Source: Chryseobacterium cucumeris (GTDB lineage: Bacteria > Bacteroidota > Bacteroidia > Flavobacteriales > Weeksellaceae). Taken from it: DNA of 64,000 nt. The position numbers and the translations under genes are program-made. Each line of letters starts with the position of its first letter. The first letter of the stretch is position 1. The stretch covers positions 186,001 through 250,000 of the forward strand of contig NZ_LUVZ01000023.1 in assembly GCF_001593385.1 (NCBI RefSeq). The letters are read 5' to 3'. The notes under the pieces are model-generated. The model saw only the letters and a program-made list of their open reading frames with translations, was not told the DNA's origin and did not search any database. This document shows positions 25,889 through 35,327 of this stretch, one piece after another.

Positions 25889-26851
25889 ATGAAATTTATG
25901 ATCATTTTCTGGGGAATTTTTCTCTTTTTTTTCTGCGTTCCTTTTCCGATTTTCATTTATATGATGAGTGAAGAGCTGGCAACAGAACCGAGAAATTCAT
26001 TAGCGGTGAGCTATGGGTATCTCGGTTTTTCTTTGTTAATATGGGGATATGTGATTATTTTCTTTATCAATAAGCTTTTCATTACAACTTTTAAAGAGAA
26101 AAATACGATAAAGTCTATTCTTAGGAACGGAATACCAAGAGAAGCCAAAATCATTGATTATAAACTCCTCAAATACATTGCTAAGAAAAACATGAATCTC
26201 ATTCAGGTTACGCTTTCATTTCCTAATCTCAGCAATACGGTGATAGAACATAAAACGATGTTTCATGATTCTAAACCATACGAAAAAAGATTTGACGCAG
26301 GAAACAAAGTAAAAGTACTGCTGAATCCTCAGGCATCAAAGGAGCCTTACTTTATTTTAAGCGATCAGAAAGTGGGATTCAATACATCAGGAATGATTTT
26401 AAGAATTGTGTTTCTTGTATTATTGATTGCTTATGTTATTGGCTTATACTCTTATTTCTATTGGAGAGAATCCTTTGATTTCGGCTGGAGGTTTCTGACA
26501 TTCATGCACCCGATTATTTTCAGCGGGGTGATGACCATTATGTATGTCCTGGTTTTTCAGTTGATTTTTGGCAGGCTTTTAAAAAATACAAAAGAAGAAC
26601 GTATTCTTTTTTCAGGAAGAAATGCTGAAGCCAATATCATCAGTGTAAGTGAGACAGGTCTTCTTGTTAATAATCAGCCACAAATCATGTTTCAGGTAAG
26701 TTTTAAAGATTTCAGAGGAACTGAACATATTGCGGTATATAAGAAAATTGTCAGCTTTCTAAAGCTCTCTTCCATTCCTAAACAGGGAACTATTGAGATT
26801 ATGTATGATGAGGATGATCCGAAGAAGATTATAATTCCCAGAGGAGTTTAG
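25889..26851 (+). CDS. Membrane protein of unknown function
   Basis: A 320-residue protein. Two N-terminal transmembrane helices (residues about 3-25 and 45-68) are followed by a soluble beta-rich domain (about 75-165). Two more helices (about 168-235) and a second beta-rich domain come next, each soluble part ending with a strand pair like VKVLLNPQ...EPYFIL and IEIMYDEDDPKKIIIP. The two halves look like an internal duplication (helix pair plus small beta domain), reminiscent of DUF3592-type proteins. Function unknown. Confidence 0.75.
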   Translation: MKFMIIFWGIFLFFFCVPFPIFIYMMSEELATEPRNSLAVSYGYLGFSLLIWGYVIIFFINKLFITTFKEKNTIKSILRNGIPREAKIIDYKLLKYIAKKNMNLIQVTLSFPNLSNTVIEHKTMFHDSKPYEKRFDAGNKVKVLLNPQASKEPYFILSDQKVGFNTSGMILRIVFLVLLIAYVIGLYSYFYWRESFDFGWRFLTFMHPIIFSGVMTIMYVLVFQLIFGRLLKNTKEERILFSGRNAEANIISVSETGLLVNNQPQIMFQVSFKDFRGTEHIAVYKKIVSFLKLSSIPKQGTIEIMYDEDDPKKIIIPRGV

Positions 26852-27171
26852 GGAGTAAAAAGGCGAAATAGCAAAAAGGCAAAACCACTAAATCTGATAA
26901 TATGACATCAGAACAATTACATATTTTCAGACTTTAGATGTAAAGTCTCTGTTTGACATTGACTATTTAACATATAAAAAAATATCCAAATGATTTTTTT
27001 TTATGAATACATTTTGTTTAAGTAACAGGATAAAAATCAATTTAATTTTACACGGAAATTTTTAAGTAAAAAACATGTATTTCTAAGATAAACAAATACT
27101 TAACATAATAAAAAATGTCCTTCAGATGTGAATTAGTTGTATATATTTGATACTTACTAAAAACATATTTT
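26852..27171. other. Intergenic region upstream of the double-glycine peptide
   Basis: About 320 bp, AT-rich. A TATATTTG -7 box is at 27142-27149, with TTC (one base off TTG) at 27121-27123, 18 nt upstream. Nothing else was identified. Confidence 0.5.
27121..27149 (+). promoter_or_regulatory. Promoter of the double-glycine peptide gene
   Basis: TTC (27121) with an 18-nt spacer and TATATTTG (27142-27149) fits the Bacteroidota housekeeping promoter with one mismatch. It places the transcript start about 15 nt before the ATG at 27172. Confidence 0.5.
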
Positions 27172-27342
27172 ATGAAAAAATTAAAAAAAATGACTCGTGA
27201 AGATCTTAAAACTGTAAAAGGAGGTGTTAAACAAGTTTGGATTGCAGAATTTTGTGGCCAGACTGCTACTACAACTCAAGATTGGACTGCAGAACAAGCA
27301 AATCAATGGCTTGCTAATCTTGAAGCAAATTACTGTAATTAA
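27172..27342 (+). CDS. Double-glycine-leader (bacteriocin-like) peptide
   Basis: A 56-residue peptide with leader MKKLKKMTREDLKTVKGG, a standard GG leader cut by C39 peptidase-type exporters, and a 38-residue core beginning VKQVWIAEFCGQ and ending NYCN. The two core Cys could form a disulfide. Leaders of this type are common in Chryseobacterium. No exporter gene lies in the window. A GLPGLI-family gene starts 80 nt downstream in the same direction. Whether it is an antimicrobial, a signal or something else cannot be told. Confidence 0.8.
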   Translation: MKKLKKMTREDLKTVKGGVKQVWIAEFCGQTATTTQDWTAEQANQWLANLEANYCN

Positions 27343-27421
27343 TATTTGTTTCATATTAATTATTGCACTTATGGCTTTATTATGTTATAAGTGCATTTTT
27401 TTTGCAATCAAAAATAATTCT

Positions 27422-28276
27422 ATGTATTACTATAAAAAATTATTTCAATTATTAGCCTTATTTTTTAGTGTCTTATTTTTTTCTCAATTACATAAAAAAG
27501 ATAGTCTGCGTGGTGAATTTACCTATTTATTAAAAGCTAAATTGAATACATCAACTCCTGATTATAGACATGAAGAATTTTTTTCATTACAGATAGGCGA
27601 TGAACGTGCTTTTTTTGCGAGTATTCAGTCACTGAAAAGAGATTCTGTATTCCAAGCACTTCCAATAAAAACTTTAGAAAATGGAGCAAAACTGTTAAGT
27701 TCGAAGGGAATGTCTATCCCAAAAACAAAATTTTCCTTTACTATAATACAATCAAATGAAAATATACAGTATTTTAACTTAGTTGGAATGTCAATACTTA
27801 CCTATAAAGAACCGATCATTAAAAATTGGAATTTGAGTAATGATACAAAAATAATAAACACAATTAATTGTAAAAAAGCGGAAGTTACCTTTAAGGGGAG
27901 AAATTGGATCGCTTGGTACTCTCCCGAAATTCCATTACCCTATGGGCCATATAAATTTAGCGGATTGCCTGGATTGATTGTTAAAATAACAGATGATAAA
28001 GGAGAATATGATTTTGAGCTAGTAAAGTCTACACCTACATTTAAATTAAAAGGTAAATTAATAAAGATAAACGAAAATAGATATAATGAAGCTTTTGAAA
28101 CGACTCGACCGAAATTTGAAAAAGCGTTAAAAGATGCTAATGCAAATTTAATTGGTGTACTTCAAAGCTCTGAAACCACTATTATACAAGGTCAAGAAAT
28201 GATAAGACAAAGACAAAAAGAACGAGAAGAAAACAAAAAATATGAAAACCCGATAGAATTAGAAAAAGATCAGTAA
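27422..28276 (+). CDS. GLPGLI-family exported protein
   Basis: A 284-residue exported protein. The ATG at 27422 is chosen because it yields a signal peptide (MYYYKKLFQLLALFFSVLFF); the longer frame to 27224 would overlap the peptide gene out of frame. The family signature is present as PYKFSGLPGLIVKITDDKG, preceded by the IAWYSPEIPLPYGP motif. GLPGLI proteins are a Bacteroidota family of unknown function. The C-terminus is a charged Gln/Arg/Glu-rich helix. Its position next to a GG peptide suggests a linked role (inference). Confidence 0.9.
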   Translation: MYYYKKLFQLLALFFSVLFFSQLHKKDSLRGEFTYLLKAKLNTSTPDYRHEEFFSLQIGDERAFFASIQSLKRDSVFQALPIKTLENGAKLLSSKGMSIPKTKFSFTIIQSNENIQYFNLVGMSILTYKEPIIKNWNLSNDTKIINTINCKKAEVTFKGRNWIAWYSPEIPLPYGPYKFSGLPGLIVKITDDKGEYDFELVKSTPTFKLKGKLIKINENRYNEAFETTRPKFEKALKDANANLIGVLQSSETTIIQGQEMIRQRQKEREENKKYENPIELEKDQ

Positions 28277-28355
28277 TGGCTAATCTGTTTTCGTTTGCTA
28301 ATATCTATTCGTTTTTTTGCCTTATTCATTATCTTTGTCTTCTTAGCTAAATCAT

Positions 28356-29126
28356 ATGAAAACAACACTTGTCGATCTGACAAAACCTATCCAATACAAT
28401 GCAGGAGATCCGTGGTTCATGCGGGTGAAAATTAAACATAAAGCCCACAGAAAATCACATTGGTTGATCCGTCTTGCATTGAGGCTTCCATCAAGGCTTT
28501 TTCCTAAAAACTGGACAGGCTGGGCAGATGACACGATCAAAAATATGGGACTTCATGCTACTACACATATTGATGCTCCCTGGCATTATGGCCCTGTAGT
28601 GGAAGGGAAGCCTGCCAAAACCATAGACCAGATTCCGTTGGAATGGTGCTATGGAGACGGAATTGTGATTGATTGTACGCATAAAGAAGATTTTGTTGCT
28701 ATCACTGTTGAGGATTTGAAAAAAGATCTCTATAAAAACGGAATTACCATTCAGGAAGGAAATATTGTTCTGATCAGAACGGATCGTGACAAAATGATGG
28801 GAACTCCAGATTTTGTGGAAAAAGGCACCGGAATGAGTAAAGAAGCTACAGAATGGCTGATTGATCAGGGCGTAAAAGTAATGGGAATCGACCAATGGGG
28901 CTGGGATCTTCCTTTGAAATATATGGCTCAGAAAGCCAAAGAACTCAATGATCCTGAATTTTTCTGGGAAGGCCACCGCGTAGGCATCGAAAAAGAATAT
29001 TTACACATCGAACAGCTTACAAATCTGGGCGCACTACCTCCATCCGGATTTAAAATCTGTGTATTTCCCCTTAAAATTGTTGGCGGTTCTGCTGCTCCCG
29101 CCAGAGTAGTGGCGATGATAGAATAA
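28356..29126 (+). CDS. Cyclase-family metal hydrolase (kynurenine formamidase-like fold)
   Basis: A 256-residue cytoplasmic protein with the cyclase/arylformamidase metal motif HATTHIDAPWHY (His67, His71, Asp73, His77) and a late GHR-x-G-I-E-K-E-Y segment. Family members hydrolyse N-formylkynurenine, isatin or cyclic substrates with Mn or Zn; substrate here is not evident, and no kynurenine genes are adjacent. A strong bidirectional terminator follows. Confidence 0.88.
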   Translation: MKTTLVDLTKPIQYNAGDPWFMRVKIKHKAHRKSHWLIRLALRLPSRLFPKNWTGWADDTIKNMGLHATTHIDAPWHYGPVVEGKPAKTIDQIPLEWCYGDGIVIDCTHKEDFVAITVEDLKKDLYKNGITIQEGNIVLIRTDRDKMMGTPDFVEKGTGMSKEATEWLIDQGVKVMGIDQWGWDLPLKYMAQKAKELNDPEFFWEGHRVGIEKEYLHIEQLTNLGALPPSGFKICVFPLKIVGGSAAPARVVAMIE

Positions 29127-29132
29127 GAAATA

Positions 29133-29166
29133 AAAGGACGAATTTGAATTTACAAATTCGTCCTTT
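29133..29166. terminator. Bidirectional terminator
   Basis: A 14-bp perfect stem (AAAGGACGAATTTG and its complement) with a 6-nt loop lies between the cyclase gene (+) and sdhB (-). Confidence 0.88.
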
Positions 29167-29193
29167 ACTTATGATCATCTTTGCTTTCTCAGA

Positions 29194-29946
29194 TTAATTT
29201 TTCTTTCTGAAAAACAAAGCTCTGTTGTATTCAAAATTCATTCTGGCAATATTCAAAACAGAAATTCCCTGAGGACATTCTACTTCACAGGCTTCCGTAT
29301 TGGAGCAGTGCCCGAATAATTCCGTATCCATTTGAGCCACCATATCCAGCACTCTCTTGCTTCGTTCTTCTTTTCCCTGAGGAAGGAGTGCCATGTGAGT
29401 GATTTTTGCAGAGGTAAATAAAGCTGCACTTCCATTTTTACAAGTGGCAACACAGGCTCCACATCCGATACACGCAGCAGAATCAAAAGCTTCCTCAGCT
29501 GTCTGGTGAGTCACCGGAATTGCTGTAGCATCAGGAGCCTGGCCTGTATTCACAGATACAAAACCTCCTGAAGATATAATTCTGTCAAAAGCAGAACGGT
29601 CTACTTTTAAATCTTTCTTCACCGGAAATGCTTCAGCACGGAATGGCTCTATCAGAATCGTTTCCCCATCTTTAAAGGACCTTAAGTGAAGCTGACAGGT
29701 GGTTGTATTTTTCAAAGGACCATGGGCAATACCATTAATCATCATCCCGCATTGTCCGCAGATGCCTTCACGACAGTCATGATCAAACTCAACAGGTTCA
29801 TCACCCTCAATAATCAGTTTTTCATTTAAAGTGTCCAGCATTTCTAAGAAAGACATGTGAGAATTCAATCCTTTCAGGTCGTAACCTACCAGTTTTCCTT
29901 CACTTTTTCTGTCTTTCTGTCTCCATATCTTAAGATGTAAATCCAT
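29194..29946 (-). CDS. sdhB: Succinate dehydrogenase/fumarate reductase iron-sulfur subunit
   Basis: A 250-residue subunit carrying electrons between the flavin and the quinone site. The [2Fe-2S] motif is DCREGICGQCGMMING; the 4Fe-4S/3Fe-4S cysteines are in CIGCGACVATCKNG and CSNTEACEVECPQGI. It is the last gene of sdhCAB, 12 nt after sdhA. This belongs to the b558 class in Bacteroidota, used as succinate dehydrogenase in respiration and capable of fumarate reduction in relatives. Confidence 0.96.
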   Translation of the reverse strand: MDLHLKIWRQKDRKSEGKLVGYDLKGLNSHMSFLEMLDTLNEKLIIEGDEPVEFDHDCREGICGQCGMMINGIAHGPLKNTTTCQLHLRSFKDGETILIEPFRAEAFPVKKDLKVDRSAFDRIISSGGFVSVNTGQAPDATAIPVTHQTAEEAFDSAACIGCGACVATCKNGSAALFTSAKITHMALLPQGKEERSKRVLDMVAQMDTELFGHCSNTEACEVECPQGISVLNIARMNFEYNRALFFRKKN

Positions 29947-29958
29947 AATTTTCTGTTT

Positions 29959-31875
29959 TTATTTGTAACTTCTTACCGTTGGCTGAATTTCTTCAAAGAT
30001 TAAAGGTTCCTTAATAATTTCAGGTTCACCATTTTCCCCTTTCCATGCCCAGGCAGAAATAAATTGGTATTCCGCATCATTTCTCATAGCTTCTCCGTCC
30101 GGAGTCTGATATTCTTCTCTGAAATGAGCTCCACAGGATTCGTTACGGGTTAAGGCATCGTAGCACATCAGTTCTCCGATTTCGAAATAATCGGCTACAC
30201 GGCCTGCTTTTTCCAGTTCGGTATTCATTTTATCTCCCTGTCCGGAAACCCTTACGTCTTTGTAAAATTCCTGTTTCAGTTTTCGGATTTCCTGAATGGC
30301 ATATTTCAACCCTTCTTCATTTCTGGCCAGTCCGCAATAATCATAGAGGAGCTTTCCTAAAGTTTTGTGGAAATAATCAACGGTTTTGGTTCCTTTAATA
30401 TTAATGAAATTGTTGATCTGATCTTTAACAGCCTTTTCAGCTTGTTCAAATTCAGGAGTATCCGGTGAAATTTTTCCGGTGTGAATTTCATCTGCCAGAT
30501 AATTGGCAATCGTGTAAGGCGCAATGAAATATCCGTCTACAGACGCCTGTAAAAGAGAGTTGGCTCCTAATCTGTTGGCTCCGTGATCGGCAAAATTAGC
30601 TTCACCTAAAGCAAACAGTCCGGGAACAGTAGTCATCAGTTCATAATCTACCCAAAGTCCACCCATTGAAAAGTGGGCAGAAGGAGAGATCATCATAGGT
30701 TCTTTATACGCATCATATCCTGTTATTTTAAGATACATATCGAATAAGTTTCCATATTTTTCTTTAATCTTATCTTTTCCCTGTTCCTGTATTGCTTTGG
30801 AAAAATCAAGATATACTGCATTTTTCAAAGGCCCGATTCCGAAACCGGCATCAATTCTTTCCTTGGCAGCACGGGAAGAAATATCCCTTGGAGCAAGGTT
30901 TCCGAAAGCCGGATATCTTCTTTCAAGATAATAATCCCTTTCATTTTCCGGAATGTCATTGGGTTGTCTTGTTTCCCCTTCTTTTAATGGAACCCAGATT
31001 CGGCCGTCATTACGTAATGATTCAGACATTAAAGTCAGTTTGGACTGATAATCTCCGGATTGCGGAAGGGAAGTAGGGTGTACCTGAATCCAGCTTGGGG
31101 AAGCCATTAAAGCTCCTTTTTTATGGGCTCTCCAGATGGCAGAACCGTTACATCCCATGGCAAGGGTTGACAGATAATAAATTTTTCCGTAACCTCCGGT
31201 TGCCAATATTACAGCGTGGGCGGCATGTCTTTCAATATCTCCTGTGTCTAAATTCCTTACGATAATTCCTCTGGCTTTCCCATCAACAGTAACCAGATCC
31301 AGCATTTCATGTCTTGAAAATAATTGCACGGAACCTTTTCCAACCTGTCGCATTAAAGCCTGATAAGCTCCCAGAAGAAGTTGCTGCCCCGTTTGTCCTC
31401 GCGCATAGAAAGTACGGCTCACCTGAACTCCTCCGAAGGATCGGTTGTTCAGATATCCGCCATATTCCCGCCCGAAAGGTACACCTTGTGCAACAGCCTG
31501 GTCGATGAGGTTCAAAGAACATTCTGCCATTCTGTAGACATTGGCTTCACGGGCTCTGAAGTCTCCTCCTTTTAAGGTATCTACAAACATTCTGTAGACA
31601 CTGTCACCATCATTTTTATAGTTTTTGGCGGCATTCACACCTCCCTGTGCTGCCACAGAGTGTGCTCTTCTCGGGCTGTCCTGAAAACAGAATGATTTGA
31701 CATTATATCCCATTTCCCCTAAAGAAGCTGCGATTGAACTTCCCGCCAATCCTGTTCCTACAACAATCACATCCAGTTTTTTACGGTTGGCAGGGTTTAC
31801 GAGTTTTGCTTTCTTTTTATAATTTTCCCATTTATGTTCCAATGGGCCTTGTGGTATTTTTGAATCTAAAATCAT
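29959..31875 (-). CDS. sdhA: Succinate dehydrogenase/fumarate reductase flavoprotein subunit
   Basis: A 638-residue FAD subunit oxidising succinate. The start at 31875 ([10 protein letters not shown]) is preferred over the extension to 31977, which would overlap sdhC and has no family similarity. It shows the Rossmann motif [20 protein letters not shown], the flavinylation-histidine context [17 protein letters not shown], and [13 protein letters not shown] and [10 protein letters not shown]. It lies between sdhC (11 nt) and sdhB (12 nt). Confidence 0.97.
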   Translation of the reverse strand: MILDSKIPQGPLEHKWENYKKKAKLVNPANRKKLDVIVVGTGLAGSSIAASLGEMGYNVKSFCFQDSPRRAHSVAAQGGVNAAKNYKNDGDSVYRMFVDTLKGGDFRAREANVYRMAECSLNLIDQAVAQGVPFGREYGGYLNNRSFGGVQVSRTFYARGQTGQQLLLGAYQALMRQVGKGSVQLFSRHEMLDLVTVDGKARGIIVRNLDTGDIERHAAHAVILATGGYGKIYYLSTLAMGCNGSAIWRAHKKGALMASPSWIQVHPTSLPQSGDYQSKLTLMSESLRNDGRIWVPLKEGETRQPNDIPENERDYYLERRYPAFGNLAPRDISSRAAKERIDAGFGIGPLKNAVYLDFSKAIQEQGKDKIKEKYGNLFDMYLKITGYDAYKEPMMISPSAHFSMGGLWVDYELMTTVPGLFALGEANFADHGANRLGANSLLQASVDGYFIAPYTIANYLADEIHTGKISPDTPEFEQAEKAVKDQINNFINIKGTKTVDYFHKTLGKLLYDYCGLARNEEGLKYAIQEIRKLKQEFYKDVRVSGQGDKMNTELEKAGRVADYFEIGELMCYDALTRNESCGAHFREEYQTPDGEAMRNDAEYQFISAWAWKGENGEPEIIKEPLIFEEIQPTVRSYK

Positions 31876-31886
31876 AATCGTTCCTT

Positions 31887-32543
31887 TTAATGATAAGTGA
31901 AGAATACATACACAGGCATCAATGCAAAACCTACACAGATAATGATTGAATACGCAATCCCGATAGTTTTGAACCATTGTACAAACTTAGGATGATATAA
32001 TCCCAGAGTTCTTACAGCACTATGGATCCCATGAATCAGGTGATAGCATAAAGCGATCATTGATACAACATAAATGATAACGTACCACCATTCTTTAAAG
32101 ACATTCACTACCAGAATGTAGAGGTCTTTATTTCCGTTTTCATCCAAAGGAGGATTTCCGAATTTATAGATATACCAGAAGTTCTGGAAATGGATCACCA
32201 GGAAAATCAGAATTAATGTTCCCAGGATTCCCATATTTCTGGAAGCCCATTTGCTAGCTCTTCCACGTCTGTCCGTTTGATAACCGCCTCCTGATTTTTT
32301 ATTTTTTAAAGTAATCATCAGTCCGTCTACTGCGTGCAGAATAATACTGGCATATAAAACGTAAGAGACTATTTTGATAATGATATTTCCTGATAAAAAA
32401 TGCGAATAAGCATTAAACTGCAGGTGCGCTTGTTCTTGTGGAAGAAAAAGCTGAAGATTTCCAAGGAAATGAATCAACAGGAAGAATCCCAAAAAGAGTC
32501 CTGTAAGGCACATCAGCATTTTTCTTGACAGTGTTGATAACAT
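31887..32543 (-). CDS. sdhC: Succinate dehydrogenase cytochrome b subunit (b558 family)
   Basis: A 218-residue membrane anchor of the diheme b558 type, with five hydrophobic helices and histidines in them ([43 protein letters not shown]). These are suited to ligating two hemes. It is the first gene of sdhCAB. A DASS carrier gene ends 16 nt upstream, so cotranscription of uptake and oxidation is likely. Confidence 0.95.
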   Translation of the reverse strand: MLSTLSRKMLMCLTGLFLGFFLLIHFLGNLQLFLPQEQAHLQFNAYSHFLSGNIIIKIVSYVLYASIILHAVDGLMITLKNKKSGGGYQTDRRGRASKWASRNMGILGTLILIFLVIHFQNFWYIYKFGNPPLDENGNKDLYILVVNVFKEWWYVIIYVVSMIALCYHLIHGIHSAVRTLGLYHPKFVQWFKTIGIAYSIIICVGFALMPVYVFFTYH

Positions 32544-32559
32544 ATTTTTGATTTATTGG

Positions 32560-33990
32560 TTAATAATATCCTAAGACTTTCATCCACAATCCTCCTACAA
32601 CCATATAAATGATCAATAGAACGATTCCAATTTCAAGACCTCTGAGCCACCAGACTTTCAGGTCAACATATCCGCTTCCGAAGAATACCGGTGCAGGACC
32701 GTGGCCGTAATGAGTAAGTACCCCGTAAATTGAACCCATGAAACCAAGCATCATTGCCAGCAGCATTGGTGGGATTCCTAAAGAAACACCCACACCCAGC
32801 AAGGCAGCATACATGGCCGCTACGTGAGCAGTAGCACTGGCAAAAATATAGTGACTGAAGAAATATACTACAATAATAACCGGGAAAGCTACCTGCCAGC
32901 TCAAACCTCCAATCTGTACTTTGATAAGGTTGCTGAACCATCCAATGAAACCTAATTCATTTAAAGAACTTGCCATCATCACCAGTACAGCGAACCAAAC
33001 TATCGTATCCCAAGCTCCTTTTTCACCTTTTACATCTTCCCAGGTTAATACTGAGGTTAGTAGTAATAATGTTAATCCGATAAAGGCTGTAGTAGTAGCA
33101 TCAATAGAAAGTGCTCCTCCAAATATCCAAAGGGCTAACAGAATGAAGAATGCCAGTAGCATCAGCCATTCATTTCTTGAGATAGGCCCCATTTCTTTTA
33201 ATTTCTGAGCGGCCATTTTCGGAGCATCCCCTGTTTTTTTCAATTCAGGTGGATATAATTTATACAATACCAAAGGAACGATAAAGAATGCTACTGCACC
33301 CGGAATAAAACCTGCTGCTGCCCATGACATCCAGGTAATATCAATACCAAGGTTAGCGGCAAATTTCTGACACATTGGATTACTGGCTGTCCCGGTAAGG
33401 AACATAGAGGAAGCGATCAGGTTCATGTAATAACTGTTCAAAGTCAGGAATGACCCTAGCTTTCTATGGGTTTCCGGCTTTTCAGGAACAGAATCAAAGC
33501 TTATGGCCATAGACTTCATGATCGGGTAGATAATTCCACCTCCTCTTGCAGTGTTACTAGGAATAGCAGGAGCAAGACAAACATCGGCAAGTCCTAATCC
33601 GTAAGCCAATCCCAGTGAGCTTTTCCCAAAAACTCGGATGAATAAAAAGGCGATACGATTTCCTAATCCTGTTTTGATAAATCCTCTGGCAATAAAGAAT
33701 GAAATCCCGATCAGCCAGATTACTTTATCTCCAAAACCGGAAAGCGCTTTGGTAATAGATTTCCCCGCATCTCCCGGAGCAACTACCTGCGTAAGGGCTG
33801 TAAATCCAATAGCCATCATACACATTGTTCCCATTGGAGCAGCTTTTAGAATAATTCCTAAAATGGTTGCCGCAAAGATGGCAAACAGATGCCAGGCATT
33901 CTCTGCAACACCTTCCGGAGCAGGAATGAACCATATGATCAACGCAACAACAAATGTGATCGCTACGTTTTTAATATTAATTTCTTTCAT
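32560..33990 (-). CDS. DASS-family dicarboxylate carrier
   Basis: A 476-residue inner-membrane carrier of the divalent anion:sodium symporter (SLC13/CitT) family with about 12 hydrophobic segments. The two substrate/ion motifs are visible as PSNTARGGGI in the first half and SATAHVAAMY in the second. An SNT/SAT pair and the WMKVLG ending are typical of the 2-oxoglutarate/malate-type subgroup (SODiT1, YflS). Placed between the porin gene and sdhC, it probably feeds C4-dicarboxylates or 2-oxoglutarate to the TCA cycle (inference). Confidence 0.92.
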   Translation of the reverse strand: MKEINIKNVAITFVVALIIWFIPAPEGVAENAWHLFAIFAATILGIILKAAPMGTMCMMAIGFTALTQVVAPGDAGKSITKALSGFGDKVIWLIGISFFIARGFIKTGLGNRIAFLFIRVFGKSSLGLAYGLGLADVCLAPAIPSNTARGGGIIYPIMKSMAISFDSVPEKPETHRKLGSFLTLNSYYMNLIASSMFLTGTASNPMCQKFAANLGIDITWMSWAAAGFIPGAVAFFIVPLVLYKLYPPELKKTGDAPKMAAQKLKEMGPISRNEWLMLLAFFILLALWIFGGALSIDATTTAFIGLTLLLLTSVLTWEDVKGEKGAWDTIVWFAVLVMMASSLNELGFIGWFSNLIKVQIGGLSWQVAFPVIIVVYFFSHYIFASATAHVAAMYAALLGVGVSLGIPPMLLAMMLGFMGSIYGVLTHYGHGPAPVFFGSGYVDLKVWWLRGLEIGIVLLIIYMVVGGLWMKVLGYY

Positions 33991-34010
33991 GATACTAACT
34001 ATTTAATCGT

Positions 34011-35177
34011 TTAAAACCTACTCTGTACCTGTACAATGAATAGATTATTGTTGTATTGTGATGTGTTTTCCACCTGATGTTTGTAGCGGTCAAACTGTAC
34101 TCCCAGCTGAATTCTTGCACCGTAATTTTTCAGGAATTCCAATCCGACCATCGGAGTGATTGTTTGTCTTGGGTTGGAAGCCATTCTGAAATTCGTATCA
34201 AGGTATTCGTAGCGGCAGGATAATTCGAAGGCGCTGAGATTTTTGTGGTTGATCTCATATCTTAGATTTGGAAGAAAATAAGCACCGCGGATAAGATATT
34301 GGTCAGGATTATCAGGACGTAATTCAGGTGCAATGGAGTTGTATAGAACGTGATTGGTTGCCTGTTTGGCTTCCAGCTGCATATCAAGGCTCCATTTTGG
34401 ATCAAACTGGATCAGTGAACTTAGATCTACGCCCAGCGCATATACTTTTTTGCTGAAAACTTCTCCGGTACCTCCATTCAGACCTACATTGAAGTGGTAT
34501 TTTTTTGATAATCCGAAAACCAGACGGGTAGAATACTGTTTTCCGTTGTCATTATCATTGATCTGGTTTTTTCCATTTCCATTCACTACTGAAACAGCAT
34601 ATTGGAAAGGAATTTCTCCCAGTTGAAGTTGCCCTGTAGCAGACATCCCGATCTGGAAGCTTGTCCAGCCCAGTTTTCCGAATTCTGTGTATTGATTGGA
34701 CCAGTCTAAAGACTTGATAATATCAATAGGATAGGTCTCTTCGATACCGAACCAAGGTCTGAACTGTCCTACAGTAATTGCTAATTTGGGATTGAAAGTA
34801 TACTTCAGGTAAGCATTTTCAAGAACTCTGCTTTTGGGATCATTTTTAAAATCGGCAAGGTTGGCCAAAACAACAACTTCCGTACGTTTACTGATCTGTG
34901 CCCGAACCTGAACCCTCATGTATTTGAGCATGAAATTATTATCAGTTCCGGAACCGTCGGTGTGATGAAGTCCGTTAACATCTACATCTTTACTCATTCC
35001 TACAAGGTAACGTGCCTGAAAAAGGCCTTTGATCTGCAGTTGCGGATATTTTACATTGTCTTCTTCCTGTGGAGGAGGTGTGGTCTTCAGAGAATCCTGA
35101 TTTTGTGCATAAGCTGATAACCCACAGGCCAGCATACACAGGATCAGGCTTTTCTTTTTAATCGAAAAAAAGGCCAT
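34011..35177 (-). CDS. Outer-membrane porin (phosphate-selective porin O/P-like)
   Basis: A 388-residue protein with a signal peptide (ending LSAYAQNQ), an acidic linker, and alternating-strand sequence ending in an aromatic residue (VQVQSRF), as expected of an outer-membrane beta-barrel. The strand LAITVGQFRPWFGIEETYP is the hallmark of the OprO/OprP-like family. Its position 20 nt upstream of the dicarboxylate carrier gene suggests it passes organic acids, whatever the family's phosphate label. Confidence 0.88.
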   Translation of the reverse strand: MAFFSIKKKSLILCMLACGLSAYAQNQDSLKTTPPPQEEDNVKYPQLQIKGLFQARYLVGMSKDVDVNGLHHTDGSGTDNNFMLKYMRVQVRAQISKRTEVVVLANLADFKNDPKSRVLENAYLKYTFNPKLAITVGQFRPWFGIEETYPIDIIKSLDWSNQYTEFGKLGWTSFQIGMSATGQLQLGEIPFQYAVSVVNGNGKNQINDNDNGKQYSTRLVFGLSKKYHFNVGLNGGTGEVFSKKVYALGVDLSSLIQFDPKWSLDMQLEAKQATNHVLYNSIAPELRPDNPDQYLIRGAYFLPNLRYEINHKNLSAFELSCRYEYLDTNFRMASNPRQTITPMVGLEFLKNYGARIQLGVQFDRYKHQVENTSQYNNNLFIVQVQSRF

Positions 35178-35327
35178 ATCTATTTTTGTTTTTTTATTGT
35201 GAACTCTATTTTAACACAACTGCTTACTTATCCCCTCAAATTTTTGATTTTTAGTATTTCGTCTAATCATAATGGGGCATACTTAGTTCAATATCTACTA
35301 AGCACGAGTATTTTTTGTGGTTAAAAT

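Noticed and set aside
27224-27421. N-terminal extension of the GLPGLI ORF
   Set aside because: It overlaps the GG-leader peptide in another frame and lacks a signal peptide at its start; the ATG at 27422 gives one.
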